Shown: positions 9,188 to 20,658, numbered from the stretch's first letter. The stretch is DNA of 64,000 nucleotides from Deinandra increscens subsp. villosa (GCA_039602395.1 JBCNJP010000008.1:19483867-19547866), one strand, 5' to 3'. Numbers and translations are program-made. The notes: generated by a model from the letters alone, not told the origin.

Positions 9188-11731
9188 CTGCACATAAGAA
9201 ACTACATAATTACATCAAATTTGACAAGTCAAGTGAACGTCATGTCACACTAGATTTGTGATAGTGACAGAGCTTTTCAATTAACTTACAAAGATATAAA
9301 AGAAATTTTCTTAAGGCATAGGCTCAAATTTCTTCAAAATCAATCAATTCAGTTTAACAGAGGATGTCAGCAAACACGACTCAAATTCCAGTAATTTCCC
9401 TTGAAATAGTAATTTTATTGAAAAATTTACTTTGGTGAAGAATTAAGTGAAATTTGGCTCAAGAATATATGTTTGAGTTATTGCTTTATCAAAACTTTGA
9501 GTGGTGTCAAATTGTGATAGAGTTCAAGTAATTTGGGTAAGTTTCTCTCAATTGAGTGGACTTTAGTTAAAAAGGCAACACTTTGACCCAAACGAGTCAA
9601 AGGCCTAAAGAAGGAATCAAGAATTGATTTCCCCTAAGCTTGTGCTTTCCACAGTTTGAAGTTATTTATTTGGGATCAAACAGAATTCTTGAATCACATT
9701 TTCTTTATTCAACATGAGCACATTGAGACACTTACTAACACATATATTCTATTTAACTACTTGTATGAGTGTAAAATGAAAATTTCCACTTAAGCACATA
9801 CAAGATGTCAAATGATGAATCAGAATACATGTATGAAGTTCTGACCTGCTTAAATCACATAACTAAAGTCAAATAAAAACAGGTAAAGGAACAAGAAGCA
9901 TTCAATATCAGACATGAGTATCAACATCAAGGCCAGAGACTAATAGAAGCAATCACTCCTAAATTCTAACCTTTCTTGCATTTATTTTCATATAAGTGTG
10001 ATATGAGCTTCAATAGTTTCTAACCTAACCATTTATTTATAATAAAAGATAAAGACTCATAAGACAATGACTAATATGCATGTCATTTCAGTAAATCAAG
10101 TATAGTTGTAAACCTTACTCATAATTTCATAAATTTAGCATGCAAAGTCATATTTCATGAGATTTATTAAGTTATTGAATAATGATCAAGTTGACCAATC
10201 CACCTGAATAGACAGAATTCAAACATCCAATACTTTATTTGAGATCAGAAAAACATACCTTGAAGAAGATCTATTGTTTGCTAAGATGTAAATCAGATAT
10301 ATATAGGAATCAATAGGTTCAAGGCTTGATCCTGTTTGGTATCAATCATGAACAGATTAGAAATTTGACTTAGTTTATTCAAGCTGATTGAATGAGTTTA
10401 ATGAATTGCCCCTGTGTAGCTCAACAATTATATATCAGAAGTTACCAAGAGTTCATGAAACATACCTCTTGGATGATCTATTTTGTGCTAATATCAATGT
10501 AAGAGACAAGAAGATCTTGTAGTGTTTCTGGACAGAATCTGTTATTAAATTAGGCAAAATTTGTTAAACAATTGATTGGAAGCCACACACAGCCTAAATA
10601 GGGCCATATTCATTAAACAAAAGTGAATTTCACAAGATTTAACTTAAAAAGTCAACTATGCAAGCATTTGTCAAAAACCAAGTCAAGACTAGTCAAACAT
10701 TGCAGATTTAACCTATATTGAGTTCAAACCTATGTTAGATAAGTTAAAGTCCAAGACTTGACTTATTTTCATCAATTACAGCGGCATATATAGTGAAATT
10801 CAATTGAAGGAAGAAATCTCATAAAATGGTCAACAGTAGCCTCTATGTTGTTAATTTGGTCAAATTTATTCTTAAAATCAACACAAAAGCAACAAATATT
10901 ACCACTTCATGTCAGTTATTCCCTTCATCAAGTAATTTTAGTCAAAGGACTCTTATTGGACTGAGTTTAGGACATTTAAGGTCCAATTCAGTCAAACGGA
11001 CATTTTTGAGAAAAATTAACCATTTGAACCAAAAGATGAGATTTAAACCCAATTTTATCCCAATTAGGGCTTAAATTGTCCACTAAACTCATTATTTTAG
11101 TTTCTTTTCAAAAATTTAAAATTTTGACATGGATTGTTCTAAAATTTCAATTTATTTCCCTTACGGGTCAAACCAAGACAGAGTCTAGTTTAGCTTTCAA
11201 TATTGAAGCTTTTAAGACCCGGATTGCATCATGAATCATTCTAATGCATCACATTGGTGTTTTGGAACAGCCACAATCAAACCAACTCATTCACAGTGTA
11301 GAGTTTTCATAAATCAAGAGAATTACAGTGAATTATTGAAACCACTAGCAATGATCAATATCAAATAACTATCATCAAACAAGAAATTTGCAATTAATCA
11401 TTATGCTTGTATCACCGTAATCATTCTCAACTGTTTTTGAGACCAAACTACACAAGATATCACAACCTAACTCTCAAATTTTTATTGAAGGGACAACCCC
11501 TGTTCAAGACCAACCAAATAGCTTGCAAATTTTAGAGTCAATGACCTAAAATCGGTGTTTGGAAGAGATTAGAAGCAAGAAGCAGTTCCTAATCTGTAAA
11601 ATCATTAACCAATTACAAATTAAGAACCCTAAAAGAGATACAGTGAGTCATCGGCTTTCAAGAACAATGACCAAAACCATATCCACCAAGCAACTCTAAT
11701 AAGATGGTGAAATCGAACTTGTGAGTGTGAG
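9188..11731 (-). other. D2a spacer between pol and accessory ORF, distal part
   Basis: About 2.5 kb of AT-rich sequence without a supported ORF, LTR end or primer site. It is continuous with 21012-23640 once the B1 insertion is removed, as the AAAGG duplication shows. On the minus strand it ends with a splice-acceptor-like sequence before the accessory ATG, so part could be an intron. I see no other feature in it. Confidence 0.6.
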
Positions 11732-11736
11732 AAAGG
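11732..11736. other. B1 target-site duplication, left
   Basis: AAAGG, identical to 21007-21011, directly flanks the outer LTR ends of B1. Five bases is the usual size for copia integration. Confidence 0.95.
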
Positions 11737-12084
11737 TGAAAATGCGTGAGCATCAGATCGTCTACTCGATCTAGCTAATCGGACATCGAAACGTAATTAA
11801 CCGATTGTTTTATTGATCAATGAAGAACAATTACAATCAGTAAACACTCAGAAATTACACATAGACTACACACTAGAAAACACACACTTAACAGATCTCA
11901 TACGCTCAGAACCCCTAATTACAACGTCCAAACTTCTATATATACCCAGCTGACCGAACCTCGTCCAAACCTCAAGTTTGGCCAGTCCGAACTTCAGGTT
12001 CGGACCTGGTTCGGCCACTCAGACTTTGGCTTGAACTTGAACATTGCTTAATACTTCACACGACGCACATATCAGGCATCAACA
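11737..12084 (-). repeat. B1 3' LTR (348 bp)
   Basis: On the minus strand it begins TGTTGATGCC just after the polypurine tract and ends CGCATTTTCA. It contains the family B palindromic GTTCGG/CCGAAC cluster upstream of a TATATATA box. Some palindrome bases are mutated relative to the 5' LTR. Confidence 0.95.
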
Positions 12085-12095
12085 AACTCCCCCTC
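12085..12095 (-). other. B1 polypurine tract
   Basis: On the minus strand GAGGGGGAGTT precedes the LTR TG. The same tract occurs next to the 3' LTR of E1 and F1. Confidence 0.92.
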
Positions 12096-13746
12096 GTCGT
12101 GTGCAGTATCTTTTTAACATCATCATAACTGTATCTTCAATTAAGCTCCCCCTCAAGTGTAGAATCCGTTCATCCAATGAAATGAATCTTAAAAAAACTC
12201 CTCCTCAACGTGATCATAGCTTGATCTTGAATACTTGATGACATCTGGTGTAACTCTGGTCTTTATCAACAACTTCAGAAGACTTGAAGTTGTGATCACT
12301 TGCACCTTAGCATCCTGCATCAATATTTAAATAATCTCGGCGCAAAATGTCTCTTCGAGACTCCAAGATATGATTTTGAAAATTTGATTTTGTATCACGT
12401 GTTGATCAGATCGAAAATAAAGCAGACACAAAATCTTTTTGACTTTTAGAAAGTTTATATCAAAACAAACTTAAAATCTTTTTGATTTTTCGAAGTTTAT
12501 GCTAAAACACACCGAAAATCTTTTTGTTCTTTTTTGAAATGAATGAAATTACAATACAGAATCAAACACTATTTTTGGTATGAGAAAGATCACTATACGG
12601 GATCAAATTGGTCATAACGCACTGAACTACACTTTAATTTCAATTAATTGAAACACATAAGTCATGCTGATTGCTAGTATAATTTGTCCATATTAAACTC
12701 TGGCAGAATCATACTCATAACATCTGGATATGTTAAGGTATTGATTAGATTTGCTTCAACCAGTGTACCCCACACTATCAGACATACTTAGACATTTCCT
12801 GTTTTTTTTCTTTTCCCTTTGTGTGATAGCACTTGTGATATTTCACAAAGCATCATATTTTCATGATACAGTCAACTGTGTTCCATGCAAAAAGAAATAA
12901 GAACGTTAAATCGTCTATCTTAAGGTCGATCTTTTGATACGCAGATAAGGCCTCGGATTTAACAAAATTAGAAAAATAAAACAAGTTGAAATTGTATAAC
13001 CCAACAACAATCAGGTCGGTACTCCCGTACACGCAGAGAAAGTCCGATGAGTTATACGAAACACCAAAGAAAATAAAGCAGAATGTCAAACGAACAACGA
13101 TCAGGTCGATATTTTGATACGCAGAGAAAGTCCGATCGTTTGACAAAATAAAGAAAATCAAACAAGTTTAAATCTTTGAAAAATGAACACATGTATACAC
13201 AATGACTTCACAGTTTGAATTTCACACTTATTTTTCTTTTTGTGTCATGAAATATGCATCAAGATGTTATCCACATGGTCAAGCATTAGTATTTAATGTA
13301 TATCACATCTGAATACTTTCTGAATTTCTGAGTCTAACAAACATATCAAACAATGATCTTATGGCCCTTTCATCTACTCTATCCATGAGTCAGATACGTA
13401 AGCCAATGTATCATCATTTCCCAATGATAAATTTCTCACAAATTTTATATATTTGGCATGTATTCACCTTCTTCCCATGACATGCTTTTTCTCAATGACT
13501 CCCCTTTACTTATAATTCTCCCCCTTAAAATGAAAACTCTATTTTGGGATTTTCATTTTACACAAAAACAAGACTCTAGTTTTGACTTTTTGAGAAAAAA
13601 CTTGGAAGCAAAGAAAGAGTGATCAATCAACACGGATATTTTGCAGTTTTAGAAATCAGAAAATTTACGGATTTAGAAAATGGGATCATGAAATTTAACT
13701 TATGCAGAATACTCCTCTAGAAGTACATGCACACTGGGCAAACTTA
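12096..13746 (-). other. B1 3' non-coding region
   Basis: About 1.65 kb between the gag stop and the polypurine tract, without coding capacity. It holds a small stem-loop (12334-12367), direct repeats built on AAAATCTTTTTG (about 12425-12540), the three-stem-loop module (12905-13144) and CCCCCTTAAAATGAAAA blocks (about 13520). The same order recurs after gag in A2, B3, E1 and F1, so the region is maintained across families although it encodes no protein. Confidence 0.8.
12905..13144 (-). other. Three tandem stem-loops (structured RNA candidate), B1 copy
   Basis: Plus coordinates of the units are 12905-12963, 12994-13057 and 13085-13144. Each is closed by its own perfect stem: GTTAAATC/GATTTAAC, GTATAAC/GTTATAC and GTCAAACG/CGTTTGAC. 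Each encloses a shared core, on the sense strand CTCTGCGT, then a small hairpin, then CGACCTGAT (the 12905 unit varies here). The middle unit has an apical stem GTAC/GTAC with a GGGA loop on the sense strand. Confidence 0.75.
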
Positions 13747-14394
13747 TTAGTTCACAAACGACCCGAAGCAGATCGCTTCTGGTCGACCAGTGTCCTGGTT
13801 TTGCTTGGAAACCACCTTAGGTTTCCATTGAGATGATTTTGATAATTCAGTTTTTGATGGAGTTGGCACAAATGTCTGTGATGATGAACCAACATTTTGA
13901 ACCTTTGGAAACATAGGAACAAAACGTTTTTGTTTGTGAAGGAATGTAGGTTCAACTTCATCAAAAACTCTGCCTTGTTCATCAAAGAACTTTGCGAAGG
14001 CAGGATTATCAAAAACTGGTTTCTTGTGAAACCTTTGGGGTGAATCAGCAGGTAGTGGACAATCCTTTGCCATATGCCCTGTTCGGCGGAAAACATAACA
14101 GATTCGCTTTGTTTTGTCCCACTTTTGATGTACCTGAGAAGAATTACACATAGGAATATCTCGAACATGATCAGAGTGAGAATCATATACCTGATGTCTG
14201 TGATCATGAACCCATTTGGACGTTGGGCTTCGAGATTGAGAACTTTCAGAAGAAACTTGAGCTTTCACAAAAACTTCAGAAATCTTTCGAGCATCAACAC
14301 AATGAAGAGGAAATTCTTTATCAGAGAAAAGCTGAGCAGAACCTTTGAGCTTGTAGAATCTCTGAGGTTGAACTTTTTCAGCCTTAAACACATG
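13747..14394 (-). pseudogene. B1 gag, C-terminal part with second zinc knuckle
   Basis: This holds the end of the family B gag: a FYKLKGS...FSDKEFPLHCVDARK block, SPTSKWVHDHRHQVYD, then a zinc-knuckle position reading CYVFRRTGHMAKDC, in which the second Cys of the CX2CX4HX4C pattern has become Phe. It ends WKPKVVSK...DTGRPEAICFGSFVN and a stop. The stop in this place, with no pol after it, is shared by A2, B3 and B5. The upstream junction near 14395 joins family A sequence, so about 90 codons are missing relative to B3. Confidence 0.85.
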
Positions 14395-14397
14395 ATA

Positions 14398-16641
14398 TCA
14401 TGAGACATGCATCAAGATGTTGTTCACTTGGTCACCAATCTCAGCCTTGTCTTTCAAATCATGAACGCCTTCTTTGAGACTTCCTGGTGGCGAGACTGTC
14501 TTGTTAAACATCTTCTCAAAATTTTCATCTTTGGCCAGAAAACTTGTAAAAGATTGTGAATTAGTAACATTGTTCAAAAGACGTTTTGAATCAATGACTT
14601 CAATCTTTAATTCAGAAATTCTTTGATGAGCTTCAGCCAACTCTTTTTCTGTTGCAATGAGCTTCTTTGCCACTTTGTTAGTTTCATACTTTTGCAATCT
14701 TAACTCATCTAATCCGGCCACCAATTCCTTCTCGAGTTTATCTTCATTTCTTTTCTGAATATCCAAATTTGCATTTTGCAACTTGTTCACTCTAACCAAC
14801 TCCCTCTTCTCATCAAGTAACTTTTCCATATCAGTCTGATAAGATTGAATCTTAGTAGCTTGATCACCAGAAAGTTGAGTAAGAGTATCAAGTCTGGACT
14901 TTGATTTATTGAAAAGATTTTGAAAATCTTTTGCAGCATCCTCAGCTTCATCTTTCCATTTCTTCACTTCTTGAACGAAATTATCCTTTTCTGCAGATAA
15001 TTTTATAAAGTTCTTTTCAAATTCCTGCTCAACACCTTGAAACTGCAACTCTTTTTCAATTAACTCTGTCTGAAAATCTGAAAGCTTTTCTTTTTGAGAT
15101 TCGAACTCTTGAATTATACCTTCAAACTTTTCTCTATCAGCAATCAATTCTTCTTTTTCCTTAACTAAACCTTGAATCATTTTATCTTTTTGAGAACAAA
15201 ACTCACAGACAGATTCATAACCACTATTTCCATAACTACTAACATCTGAATCAGAATCTGTTATCTCTTCTTCGTCATCACTGTGAACAATCTGAGCAAC
15301 AAAACAAGACTCATCAGGAAAATCAGCAGCCCAATCATAACCTTCATTCGATGTTTGTTCTTTTGATGCAGAAGAAATAGCAGTCAAAGCAATTTGAGGT
15401 GAAACAGTTTTATCAGCTGTCTGAACCACCTTTTCTTTTGCGGGACACTCACGAGCAAAATGACCATATTTGGAACATTTGAAACATTTGATCTGTGACT
15501 TATTCAAACCAAGTTTGTCTCCTTGAAAAATAGATGCCGTTCCATGTTTCTTAATAAACCTTCTACCTCTTTCAGTTAGCATAGCAAACTGCCACTCCAA
15601 ATCTAATTTGTTCAACTGATCTTCATCCATATGATCTAAATCCTCTCTATATAGACAAGAGTTACCAATTTGACTAAATATGTCACCAGAAGAAGATGAT
15701 ATGAATCCAGATAACAACGCAACTAAATCTTCAGCTGACTTCCCATTAATCGAACTAGCAGATGATCTATCAGGAGTAGTGAAACTGCACCTCCTTGATG
15801 AACTTTCATACTTTCCTGATCCATGATCAACAACAAATGCTGTTTGAGGTGGATTTGATGTATCATAACCAGATGATTTAGATTTTGCATTGATACTTGC
15901 AGAATTTTGTCCATGATATAACTCAGGATTTTGTAATTGAGCAGTGGACTTGTTTGAATTCATCATTTCCATTTCTCGAGCATGAAGCTTTCCAGTCAAA
16001 TCATGAAATGATAATGTGGAATAATCTTTATCATGAGTAAGCAACAACACATAATTTTCCCATTTCTCTGGTAATGCTTCCACCAATTTCTCTTTCAATT
16101 CTTCCTCGGTCTTTTCAATCTTGACTACTTTCATCTCACTAATAAGATGTGAAAATCTTGAAACAAGAGCAGAAATATTTTCTTTGTCGTATTGTTGAAA
16201 ATTTTCAAATTCTTTTTTCAACACTTTCCTTCGACTCTTCTTATACTGATCATTGCCTTCATATCGAGCAGATAAAGCATCCCATAACTGTTTAGCCTTC
16301 TTGCAAGTACTGAATTGATGTAACAACTCCGTAGGTAAAGCCATGGTAAGATAACCATAAACTTTTTGTTCAAGTTCATAACTTCTTCGTTCATCCTTAT
16401 CAAAATCTTGAATCTCTTTATATTCCCCATTGTCAGTTGGACGCACATACAACGTTCGAATCGGAATCCACAAATCAATATCATTTGTGCTGATGTATGC
16501 AGAGAAACGTTGCTTCCAATTTTGATAATCTTCTAATTTTAACAACTTGGGAACTTTCTGACTTGTTTCTATTTCATTATCAAAATTGAGCATAGCTTGT
16601 ACCGTGCTTTGCATAGCCGCACACGCTTGAAAATCGGACAT
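14398..16641 (-). CDS. A1 gag polyprotein (747 codons, open)
   Basis: The largest intact frame of the window. The start MSDFQACAAMQ is shared by family A and B gags. Copia capsid motifs follow: KVPKLLKLEDYQNWKQRF at about 30-47 and GYLTMALPTELLHQFSTCKK at about 95-114. The WQFAMLTERGRRFIKKHG block then leads into a CCHC zinc knuckle CFKCSKYGHFAREC at about 386-399. An acidic/Ser region, a CEFCSQKD motif and a coiled coil of some 200 residues (about 490-690) follow. It should assemble particles and bind RNA. It ends in a deletion junction, so the second zinc knuckle and the normal C-terminus are missing; the last few residues come from former non-coding sequence. No pol domain is fused to it. 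Confidence 0.88.
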   Translation of the reverse strand: MSDFQACAAMQSTVQAMLNFDNEIETSQKVPKLLKLEDYQNWKQRFSAYISTNDIDLWIPIRTLYVRPTDNGEYKEIQDFDKDERRSYELEQKVYGYLTMALPTELLHQFSTCKKAKQLWDALSARYEGNDQYKKSRRKVLKKEFENFQQYDKENISALVSRFSHLISEMKVVKIEKTEEELKEKLVEALPEKWENYVLLLTHDKDYSTLSFHDLTGKLHAREMEMMNSNKSTAQLQNPELYHGQNSASINAKSKSSGYDTSNPPQTAFVVDHGSGKYESSSRRCSFTTPDRSSASSINGKSAEDLVALLSGFISSSSGDIFSQIGNSCLYREDLDHMDEDQLNKLDLEWQFAMLTERGRRFIKKHGTASIFQGDKLGLNKSQIKCFKCSKYGHFARECPAKEKVVQTADKTVSPQIALTAISSASKEQTSNEGYDWAADFPDESCFVAQIVHSDDEEEITDSDSDVSSYGNSGYESVCEFCSQKDKMIQGLVKEKEELIADREKFEGIIQEFESQKEKLSDFQTELIEKELQFQGVEQEFEKNFIKLSAEKDNFVQEVKKWKDEAEDAAKDFQNLFNKSKSRLDTLTQLSGDQATKIQSYQTDMEKLLDEKRELVRVNKLQNANLDIQKRNEDKLEKELVAGLDELRLQKYETNKVAKKLIATEKELAEAHQRISELKIEVIDSKRLLNNVTNSQSFTSFLAKDENFEKMFNKTVSPPGSLKEGVHDLKDKAEIGDQVNNILMHVS

Positions 16642-17380
16642 TTTTCAACGTAAAATAATACTTCAAAACTTCGAACTCAAAAACGAAGGTCTTCCAAGCG
16701 GATTTTGGGGGTCAAAACTGCTCGGTACTGGCCTTAGGCCGGTACAAGTCCTAGATCTCGGAAAGACGAACGTTTTGGCTGGTATTGGGTTCCGTAACTC
16801 CAAACGGTTTGCAAGTTACGTCAGTTTTAGTGAAAGTCACTTTTCTGTCAGCGGACCAAAACAAAGTCAGCGGACCAGATTCCGGATCAGTATGAAACTG
16901 CGGATCAGATAAATCCCAGCGGACTAGATGATATTCAGCGGGCCAGAAATGAACTAGCGGATCAGAATTGAACTAGCGGACCAGATGCCGGATCAGATGA
17001 ACTAGCGGATCAGAAATCTTCAGCGGATCAAATTTGGTACGGCGGACCAAATAAACCAGCGGATCACACTGATACGCTGTAACTGCTGCGGATCAGACTG
17101 ATGAAGATTGCCTAGCGGATCAAACGGCGGACCAGACTGTTTTTCGGGCGGACCAGTCGCAGAAAACGTAAAAATCGACTGATTTTCACAAATTTTGACG
17201 ATTGAAGCTGAAAACTGGATCAATATGATGCGAAAACACTCCAGGAGCATACAGAAATCATTTTTATCCTTGGAATCACTCAGAATGGGAAAAAATTGAA
17301 GAAAAACTTACCAAACCCAAGCTTTCTCTCTCTAAAACTCCGAAAATTGATCAAAAAACACAGCAGTAGAGCAACCAAAT
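16642..17380 (-). other. A1 leader with GCGGATCAGA-type repeats
   Basis: Between primer site and gag ATG. About fifteen degenerate copies of GCGGAYCAGA lie at roughly 16850-17150 (plus-strand spelling), separated by 5-20 bp. The same GCGGACCA core forms the palindromes of the family A LTR. No ORF of interest. Confidence 0.8.
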
Positions 17381-17392
17381 GCTCTGATACCA
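17381..17392 (-). other. A1 primer-binding site
   Basis: TGGTATCAGAGC on the minus strand, two bases from the LTR end: initiator Met tRNA primer. Confidence 0.93.
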
Positions 17393-17394
17393 CT

Positions 17395-17761
17395 TGTATA
17401 AACGAGAAACGATCTTACTACTGCATGCTTTGATCAAACGTAATGAACACGGATGTAAATAAGAGAATTGTTATTGAATCACTTGAAGATACAATGAACT
17501 CTCTAGTTTCTCTCTCTAGAAACACACACAGAAAGGTGTAGAATGACAGAAGTGTTTCAACTGGTTCCCATGCACATTCTAACACACCCTATTTATAGTA
17601 AGTGACTAATCACCTAGCGTATCAAACTGATACGCCGGACCACATGATCCGCCAGATCATGTGATACACCCATAACCAAATAGTCACTACAACTATCACT
17701 TAGACACGCTCACATAGATACAATACACGAGACACTCATACCATAGGAATATGCTCTAACA
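17395..17761 (-). repeat. A1 5' LTR (367 bp)
   Basis: On the minus strand it begins TGTTAGAGCATATTCC and ends TTTATACA by the primer site. It has a TATA-type box (CTATAAATAG, about 17590) with a few GATCCGCC/GGACCA motifs upstream. It matches A3 (61295-61698) more closely than A2, so family A has at least two subfamilies here. Confidence 0.92.
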
Positions 17762-19306
17762 AGAACCTCATATTTCTTTCCCTTCTGCTTCTTATTCTTC
17801 TTGTTCTTCTTTTTCTTCACAACGTTGTCTTCTTCAGCAGTAGATGATGATACATTTCAATAATCAAATTCAGGAACTTGCTGTTTCACTTCTTTGAAAG
17901 CTTCTTTGATCTTTGATTACTTGAATTTTGAGATCAGAAATCTTCTGTTGTGCTTCAGCTAACTCTTTTTTCGGTAGCTATCAAACGCTTAGCAACTTTA
18001 TGAGTTTCAAAATTTTGCATTCGAAGATTTTCCAATCCGTCAAACAACTCTTTCTTTAGTTTAGCTTCATTTCGCCTTTGAATTTCCAAATTTGTTGTTT
18101 GAACTTTATTCACACTAACCAACTCCCGCTTCTCATCCAAGAACTTTTCCATGTCAACTTGATATGTTTCAATCTTGCTAGCAGATTCTTCAACATTCTA
18201 TGTAAGCAAATCAAGTTTGATTTTGGACTTTTCAAATAAATTCTTGAAGTCAGTAGCAGCATCTTCAACATTAAACTTCCATTTTCAACCTCTTTTACCA
18301 ACTCATCCCGTTCTTCACAAACCTTTGCTCTGGCAGCTTCAACATCCTTCTTATCTTGTTTGAACACTTCTAAAACTTCTTTTAGCAATTTGATCTCAGT
18401 CATTAAACATTCATTCTTCAAAACCAACTCTTTCTCCTTGTCCTTAGAAATTTTCAAACATGAATTAATCACATCAAATTCCTGAGACAGTTTTTTAATT
18501 TTATTCAACAACGAAGCATTTTCTTTCATCAGACTCTCCAAGTTTTCAGCAGATTCGTAAAATTCATGTTTGAATAGGAATCATCTGAATATGAATAGGA
18601 ATAAAAGTTGATACAGAACTCAAATCATCTGACAGGAGTAACAATCAAAGCTGATGAATCATATGAATATGAATCAAATTGTTATCAGAATTCCCTGAAC
18701 TTCCTGACAAGAAAGCAACACTTGGTGCAGAACTCAAATTTGGCTTAGCTTTTGCATTCATGCTTGCACTATTCTCACCATGATACAATTCAAGATTCTA
18801 CAAAGCAGTAGTTTACTTCTTTGAGTTTAACATTTCCATTTCCCGAGCATGAAGTTTTCCAGTAAGCTCGTGAAATGTCATTGTAGAATAATCCTTATCA
18901 TGAGTGAGTAGCAAAACATAATTTTCCCATTTTTCAGGAAAAGCTTCCAAAATCTTTTCTTTCAAATCAGCATCGGTTTTCTCAATCCCAACCATCTTTA
19001 ATTCACTAATCAAGTGTGACAACCTTGAAACGAGAGCAATAATGTTTTCATTGTCATAATTCTGAAAATTATGAAACTCTTTGTTTAGAACTTTCTTCCG
19101 ACTCTTCTTGTAGTCATCATTACCTTCACACTCGCTGATAAAGCATCCCACAATTGCTTAGATTTCTTGCAAGTGCTAAATTGATGAAGCAACTCAGTAG
19201 GTAATGCCATTGTAAGATAACCGTATGCTTTTTGTTCAAGCTCGTATGATTTTCTTTCAGCAAGCTCAAAGGTATGAAATTCTTTGAAATCTCCCGCATC
19301 TATTGG
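17762..19306 (-). pseudogene. B1 gag, middle part (heavily broken)
   Basis: Pieces of capsid (19151-18813, with KEFHNFQNYDNENI and LLTHDKDYSTMTFHELTGKLHAR) and of the coiled coil (18541-18110 and 18152-17955) are recognisable against B3. Several frameshifts, stops and internal deletions occur; the first zinc knuckle is gone. It is split from the N-terminal codons by B2 and from the C-terminus by A1. Confidence 0.83.
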
Positions 19307-19974
19307 TGAAAATGCGTGAGCATCGGATCGTCTACTCGATCTAGCTAATCGGACATCAAAACGTAATTAACCGATTGTTTTATTAATCAAAACGAACAAT
19401 TACAATCAGTGAAACACTCAGAATATAGACACAGAGAAACACCTTCAGAAACACACACTTAGCAGAAATCTCACACGCTCAGAACTACCTATTACAAAGA
19501 TCAAATACCTATTTATACCCAGCTGGCCGATCCCTGTCCGAACCCCAGGTTCGGCCAGTCCGAACTTCAGGTTCGGACCAGGTTCGGCCAAGCATACTTT
19601 GACTTGATCTTATACATTGCTTGATACTTCACACGACACACATATCAGGTATCAACAAACTCCCTCTCGTCGTGTGAACGTAATTAACCGATTGTTTTAT
19701 TGATCAAAACGAACAATTAGAATCAGTGAAACACTCAGAATATAGACACAGAGAAACACCTTCAGAAACACACACTTAGCAGAAATCTCACACGCTCAGA
19801 ACTACCTATTACAAAGATCAAATACCTATTTATACCCAGCTGGCTGATCCCTGTCCGAACCCCAGGTTCGGCCAGTCGGAACTTCAGGTTCGGACCAGGT
19901 TCGGCCAAGCATACTTTGACTTGATCTTGTACATTGCTTGATACTTCACACGACGCACATATCAGGTATCAACA
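19307..19974 (-). mobile_element. B2: LTR-LTR remnant of a family B element
   Basis: A full 351-bp LTR (19307-19657) is followed by a polypurine tract (about 19658-19670) and then by a second LTR (19678-19974) lacking its first 55-60 bp. The two are nearly identical over the shared part. The flanks ATTGG (19302-19306) and GTTGG (19975-19979) look like a target duplication with one change. The internal region has been removed entirely. Confidence 0.87.
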
Positions 19975-20120
19975 GTTGGATGTTGATAAAGCTTCCAATT
20001 TTGATAATCTTCTAGTTTCAACAATTTGGGAACTTTCTGACTTGTTCCGATTTCATTGTCAAAATTTAGCATAGTTTGCATTGCATTCTGCATCGCTGCA
20101 AATGCTTGAAATTCCGACAT
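19975..20120 (-). pseudogene. B1 gag, N-terminal codons
   Basis: It opens with an ATG at 20120 and the family B start (MSEFQAFAAMQ-type) followed by KVPKLLKLEDYQNW. About 60 bp present in B3 are then missing before B2. It fixes the gag start of B1, with leader and primer site upstream. Confidence 0.8.
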
Positions 20121-20644
20121 CATTGAAAAATTTGAATTCTGTCGGCCGAACTTGCTCCGAACCTAACACTGTGCTCCGAACTTACACCGAACTCTCTCCG
20201 AACCTAAATCTATAGGCCGGACTTTCACCGAGCTTGGTCCGAACCTAAAAAGCTCCGAACGTCCTCCGAACGAACTCCGAACTCCGAACGAACTCCGAAC
20301 TATCACTGAAACAGAACAAACTCTGAACGCTGACCGATCTAGGACCGAACTCTCACCGAAGACTCACCGAACTCTATCCGAACTTGAAGTTCGGGACGGT
20401 TACACTGAATCTGAACAGTGAACGCCAAACCTCGACTTCATTTTTCAAAAACTCGCGAAAATTGACAGATTTTGACGAAACTTGTTACTGTGGATCAGAA
20501 AAACCGATAAAAATGATTTAGAAGCAGTTTTGACACCAAACACTCGATAGAATCGAGAAAAAACACACAAACAAACTCGAAAAACACCAAAGCGATTAAA
20601 AAATTCAAAAATAGAAACCATAGATCACTAGAGTGAACCAGAAA
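20121..20644 (-). other. B1 leader with CTCCGAACT repeats
   Basis: Short degenerate copies of TCCGAACT crowd 20150-20400. The same half-site makes the CCGAAC/GTTCGG palindromes of the family B LTR. No coding capacity. Confidence 0.8.
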
Positions 20645-20656
20645 GCTCTGATACCA
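20645..20656 (-). other. B1 primer-binding site
   Basis: TGGTATCAGAGC on the minus strand, two bases from the LTR; complementary to initiator Met tRNA. Confidence 0.93.
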
Positions 20657-20658
20657 CT

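Larger units (their letters stand above)
14398..17761 (-). mobile_element. A1: 5' part of a family A element nested in B1 gag
   Basis: It comprises a 5' LTR, primer site, leader with GCGGATCAGA repeats, and gag. It lies between two halves of the B1 gag (which resumes at 17762 and at 14394), so it inserted into B1. No 3' LTR is present: the gag runs into a 37-base scrap of 3' non-coding sequence (about 14400-14436) and then into B1, so the 3' end was deleted together with B1 sequence. Confidence 0.87.

Noticed and set aside
13752..14207. Second-frame ORFs over gag (also 28229-28723, 50632-51012, 56122-56478)
   Set aside because: Shadow frames of gag C-termini; composition is Leu/Ile/Phe-rich without motif, and the gag frame carries the zinc knuckle.
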